A DNA stretch of 11,986 bases from Candidatus Aenigmatarchaeota archaeon (lineage in GTDB: Archaea; Aenigmatarchaeota; Aenigmatarchaeia; GW2011-AR5). The DNA is taken from NCBI GenBank assembly GCA_016187365.1, contig JACPJX010000044.1, positions 1 through 11,986 on the forward strand, read 5' to 3'. Each line of letters opens with the position of its first letter. The stretch's first letter is position 1. The notes below the pieces were generated by a model. The model did not search any database and was not told the origin of the DNA. It saw only the letters and a list, made by a program, of their open reading frames with translations. The position numbers were made by a program, and so were the translations under genes. Positions 11,296 to 11,986 of this stretch are shown here, piece after piece.

Positions 11296-11454
11296 ATGGC
11301 AACAGATTTATCCTGGACTCGTCGGCATAAGGATGCCTGGCCGCTTTTATCTCAGGTTCGAATCTCCAAAAGTCCATGAGTGACACTAAATCCGATTTGA
11401 ATGCTCCCAAAATTCTGGAACATCGTTTCAGCTTGGAATAATGAATGGAGCATT
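11296..11454 (+). ncRNA. Candidate structured RNA (alternatively a 27-codon ORF)
   Basis: A strong TATA box precedes this 219-bp gap between the HTH frame and cutA. Several helices nest: GATTTA (11305-11310) with TAAATC (11387-11392); TGGACT (11314-11319) with AGTCCA (11371-11376); inside that GGCAT (11324-11328) with ATGCC (11333-11337). A tRNA T-loop-like GGTTCGAATC lies at 11355-11364. A second domain is a long hairpin: AATGCTCC (11400-11407) with GGAGCATT (11447-11454), enclosing ATTC/GAAT and TGGAA-CATCG-TTTCA. No standard tRNA can be drawn. A leaderless 27-residue frame (MATDLSWTRRHK..., 11296-11379) also exists, so coding cannot be excluded. Confidence 0.35.
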
Positions 11455-11458
11455 TAAC

Positions 11459-11466
11459 TTTTATAA
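11459..11466 (+). promoter_or_regulatory. TATA box of cutA
   Basis: TTTTATAA is centred about 25 bp before the ATG at 11488, consistent with a leaderless mRNA. Confidence 0.5.
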
Positions 11467-11487
11467 GCAATCTGCAGAATTAGTTCT

Positions 11488-11790
11488 ATGATAGAAGTCC
11501 AGTTCGCCTGCAGGGACGAGAAGGAAGCGGAGCGCATCAGCGAAGCATTGGTGAAAGAGCGGCTGGCCGCGTGCTGCAACATATTGAAGGCGAAGTCCGT
11601 CTACATATGGAAGGACAGGCTATGCAGGGAGAAGGAATGCATCGTCTTCGCGAAGACCTCGGAGAAGAAGGCGAAGCAGTGCGAGGCGCGCATAAAGGAG
11701 CTGCACAGCTACGAGCTGCCTGCGATATTATTCGTGCCGGCGAAGGCGAGCAAAGAGTACGAGAAATGGGTCAAAGACTCTGTAAAGTGA
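11488..11790 (+). CDS. cutA: CutA1 divalent-ion tolerance family protein
   Basis: A 100-residue protein of standard CutA1 length. The family motifs are VKERLAACCNI (22-32), SVYIWKDRL (37-45), KECIVFAKT (49-57), IKELHSYELPAILFVP (69-84) and the final YEKWV (91-95). CutA1 forms a very stable trimer with a ferredoxin-like fold, resembling PII signalling proteins. It was linked to copper tolerance in E. coli, but its real role is unsettled. The promoter suggests leaderless transcription. No ion transporter or signalling partner is adjacent; the next gene has its own promoter. Confidence 0.92.
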   Translation: MIEVQFACRDEKEAERISEALVKERLAACCNILKAKSVYIWKDRLCREKECIVFAKTSEKKAKQCEARIKELHSYELPAILFVPAKASKEYEKWVKDSVK

Positions 11791-11799
11791 TTTTTATAT
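11791..11799 (+). promoter_or_regulatory. TATA box of the gene at 11820
   Basis: TTTTTATAT begins directly after the cutA stop and is centred about 25 bp before the ATG at 11820, again a leaderless arrangement. Confidence 0.5.
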
Positions 11800-11819
11800 C
11801 TTGTAGGTTAAATCCTCAT

Positions 11820-11986
11820 ATGCAGAAAGAAGTCATTTCGCAGAAACAGTTCCTGGAGATGCTGGAAAGCGGGACAGCGAAGTTCAACGATGTTATGATG
11901 CAGTTCTTTGATATCCACGGCACCAAGCTCCGAGATGTTGTGTTCGAGAACTGCGACATCAACTTCTGCACGTTTTCGGACTGCGA
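11820..11986 (+). CDS. Partial gene, pentapeptide-repeat-like protein
   Basis: The first 55 codons of a gene cut by the window end, with no stop in frame. It starts with a helical segment (QKEVISQKQFLEMLESGTAKFNDVM). From about residue 37 it shows a period-five pattern with Phe/Val at the central position and Cys or Asp near it: LRDVVFENCDINFCTFSDC. This fits the start of a pentapeptide-repeat right-handed beta-helix. Only two to three repeats are visible, so the family call is provisional and the function is unknown. Confidence 0.55.
   Translation, partial: MQKEVISQKQFLEMLESGTAKFNDVMMQFFDIHGTKLRDVVFENCDINFCTFSDC

Noticed and set aside
11314..11376. A normal tRNA-Lys using CTTTTAT as anticodon loop
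   Set aside because: The acceptor has only 6 pairs, and the anticodon and T stems do not pair.
1..11986. CRISPR array, insertion sequence or replication origin
   Set aside because: I see no regularly spaced repeats, transposase or integrase gene, or clustered origin boxes.

Overview
The window is archaeal and most likely from a DPANN-type or other small-genome lineage; that placement is inference. Direct signs are archaeal TATA boxes about 25 bp upstream of start codons (many genes look leaderless), bulge-helix-bulge (BHB) tRNA introns, a class III (archaellin/pilin) signal peptide, VapBC with an AbrB-type antitoxin, a PRC-barrel protein, and ferredoxin oxidoreductase genes arranged as separate G, D, A and B subunits.

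Region by region. 33-719 (minus): ICC-like metallophosphoesterase. 803-1465: vapBC toxin-antitoxin pair with a repeated operator. 1488-4104: an envelope block of a secreted protein, a small anchored protein, a pilin-like protein with a Gly/Pro tail, a tiny lipoprotein, and a membrane-anchored dockerin protein; the pilin and dockerin genes share an identical 16-bp promoter core. 4163-7566 (minus): a POR-like operon in the order PRC-barrel, porG, porD, porA, HTH regulator, porB. All four subunits are recognisable, but the conserved cofactor motifs are eroded. 7684-8373: tRNA-Ser(GCU), a MutT/MTH1-type NUDIX gene starting 3 nt after it, and tRNA-Val(UAC) overlapping the NUDIX 3' end. 8453-10111: FkbM methyltransferase, a two-TM DUF5654-like protein and a second NUDIX-fold protein. 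10126-10243: tRNA-Glu(UUC). 10352-11268: Fic AMP-transferase followed in another frame by an excisionase-type HTH, with a palindromic operator in front. 11296-11454: a promoter-driven tract with nested RNA helices, possibly an ncRNA. 11488-11986: cutA and the start of a pentapeptide-repeat-like gene.

Two features stand out. First, all three tRNAs are interrupted: I count five introns, none at the canonical 37/38 site, three of them framed by 3-nt bulges and a 4-bp helix exactly as the splicing endonuclease expects. Second, the POR-like complex keeps its operon and fold but has lost PorB's cluster cysteines and GDG motif, the YPITP motif of PorA, the GRGGQG motif of PorG and one cluster cysteine of PorD. 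It is probably not an ordinary pyruvate:ferredoxin oxidoreductase.
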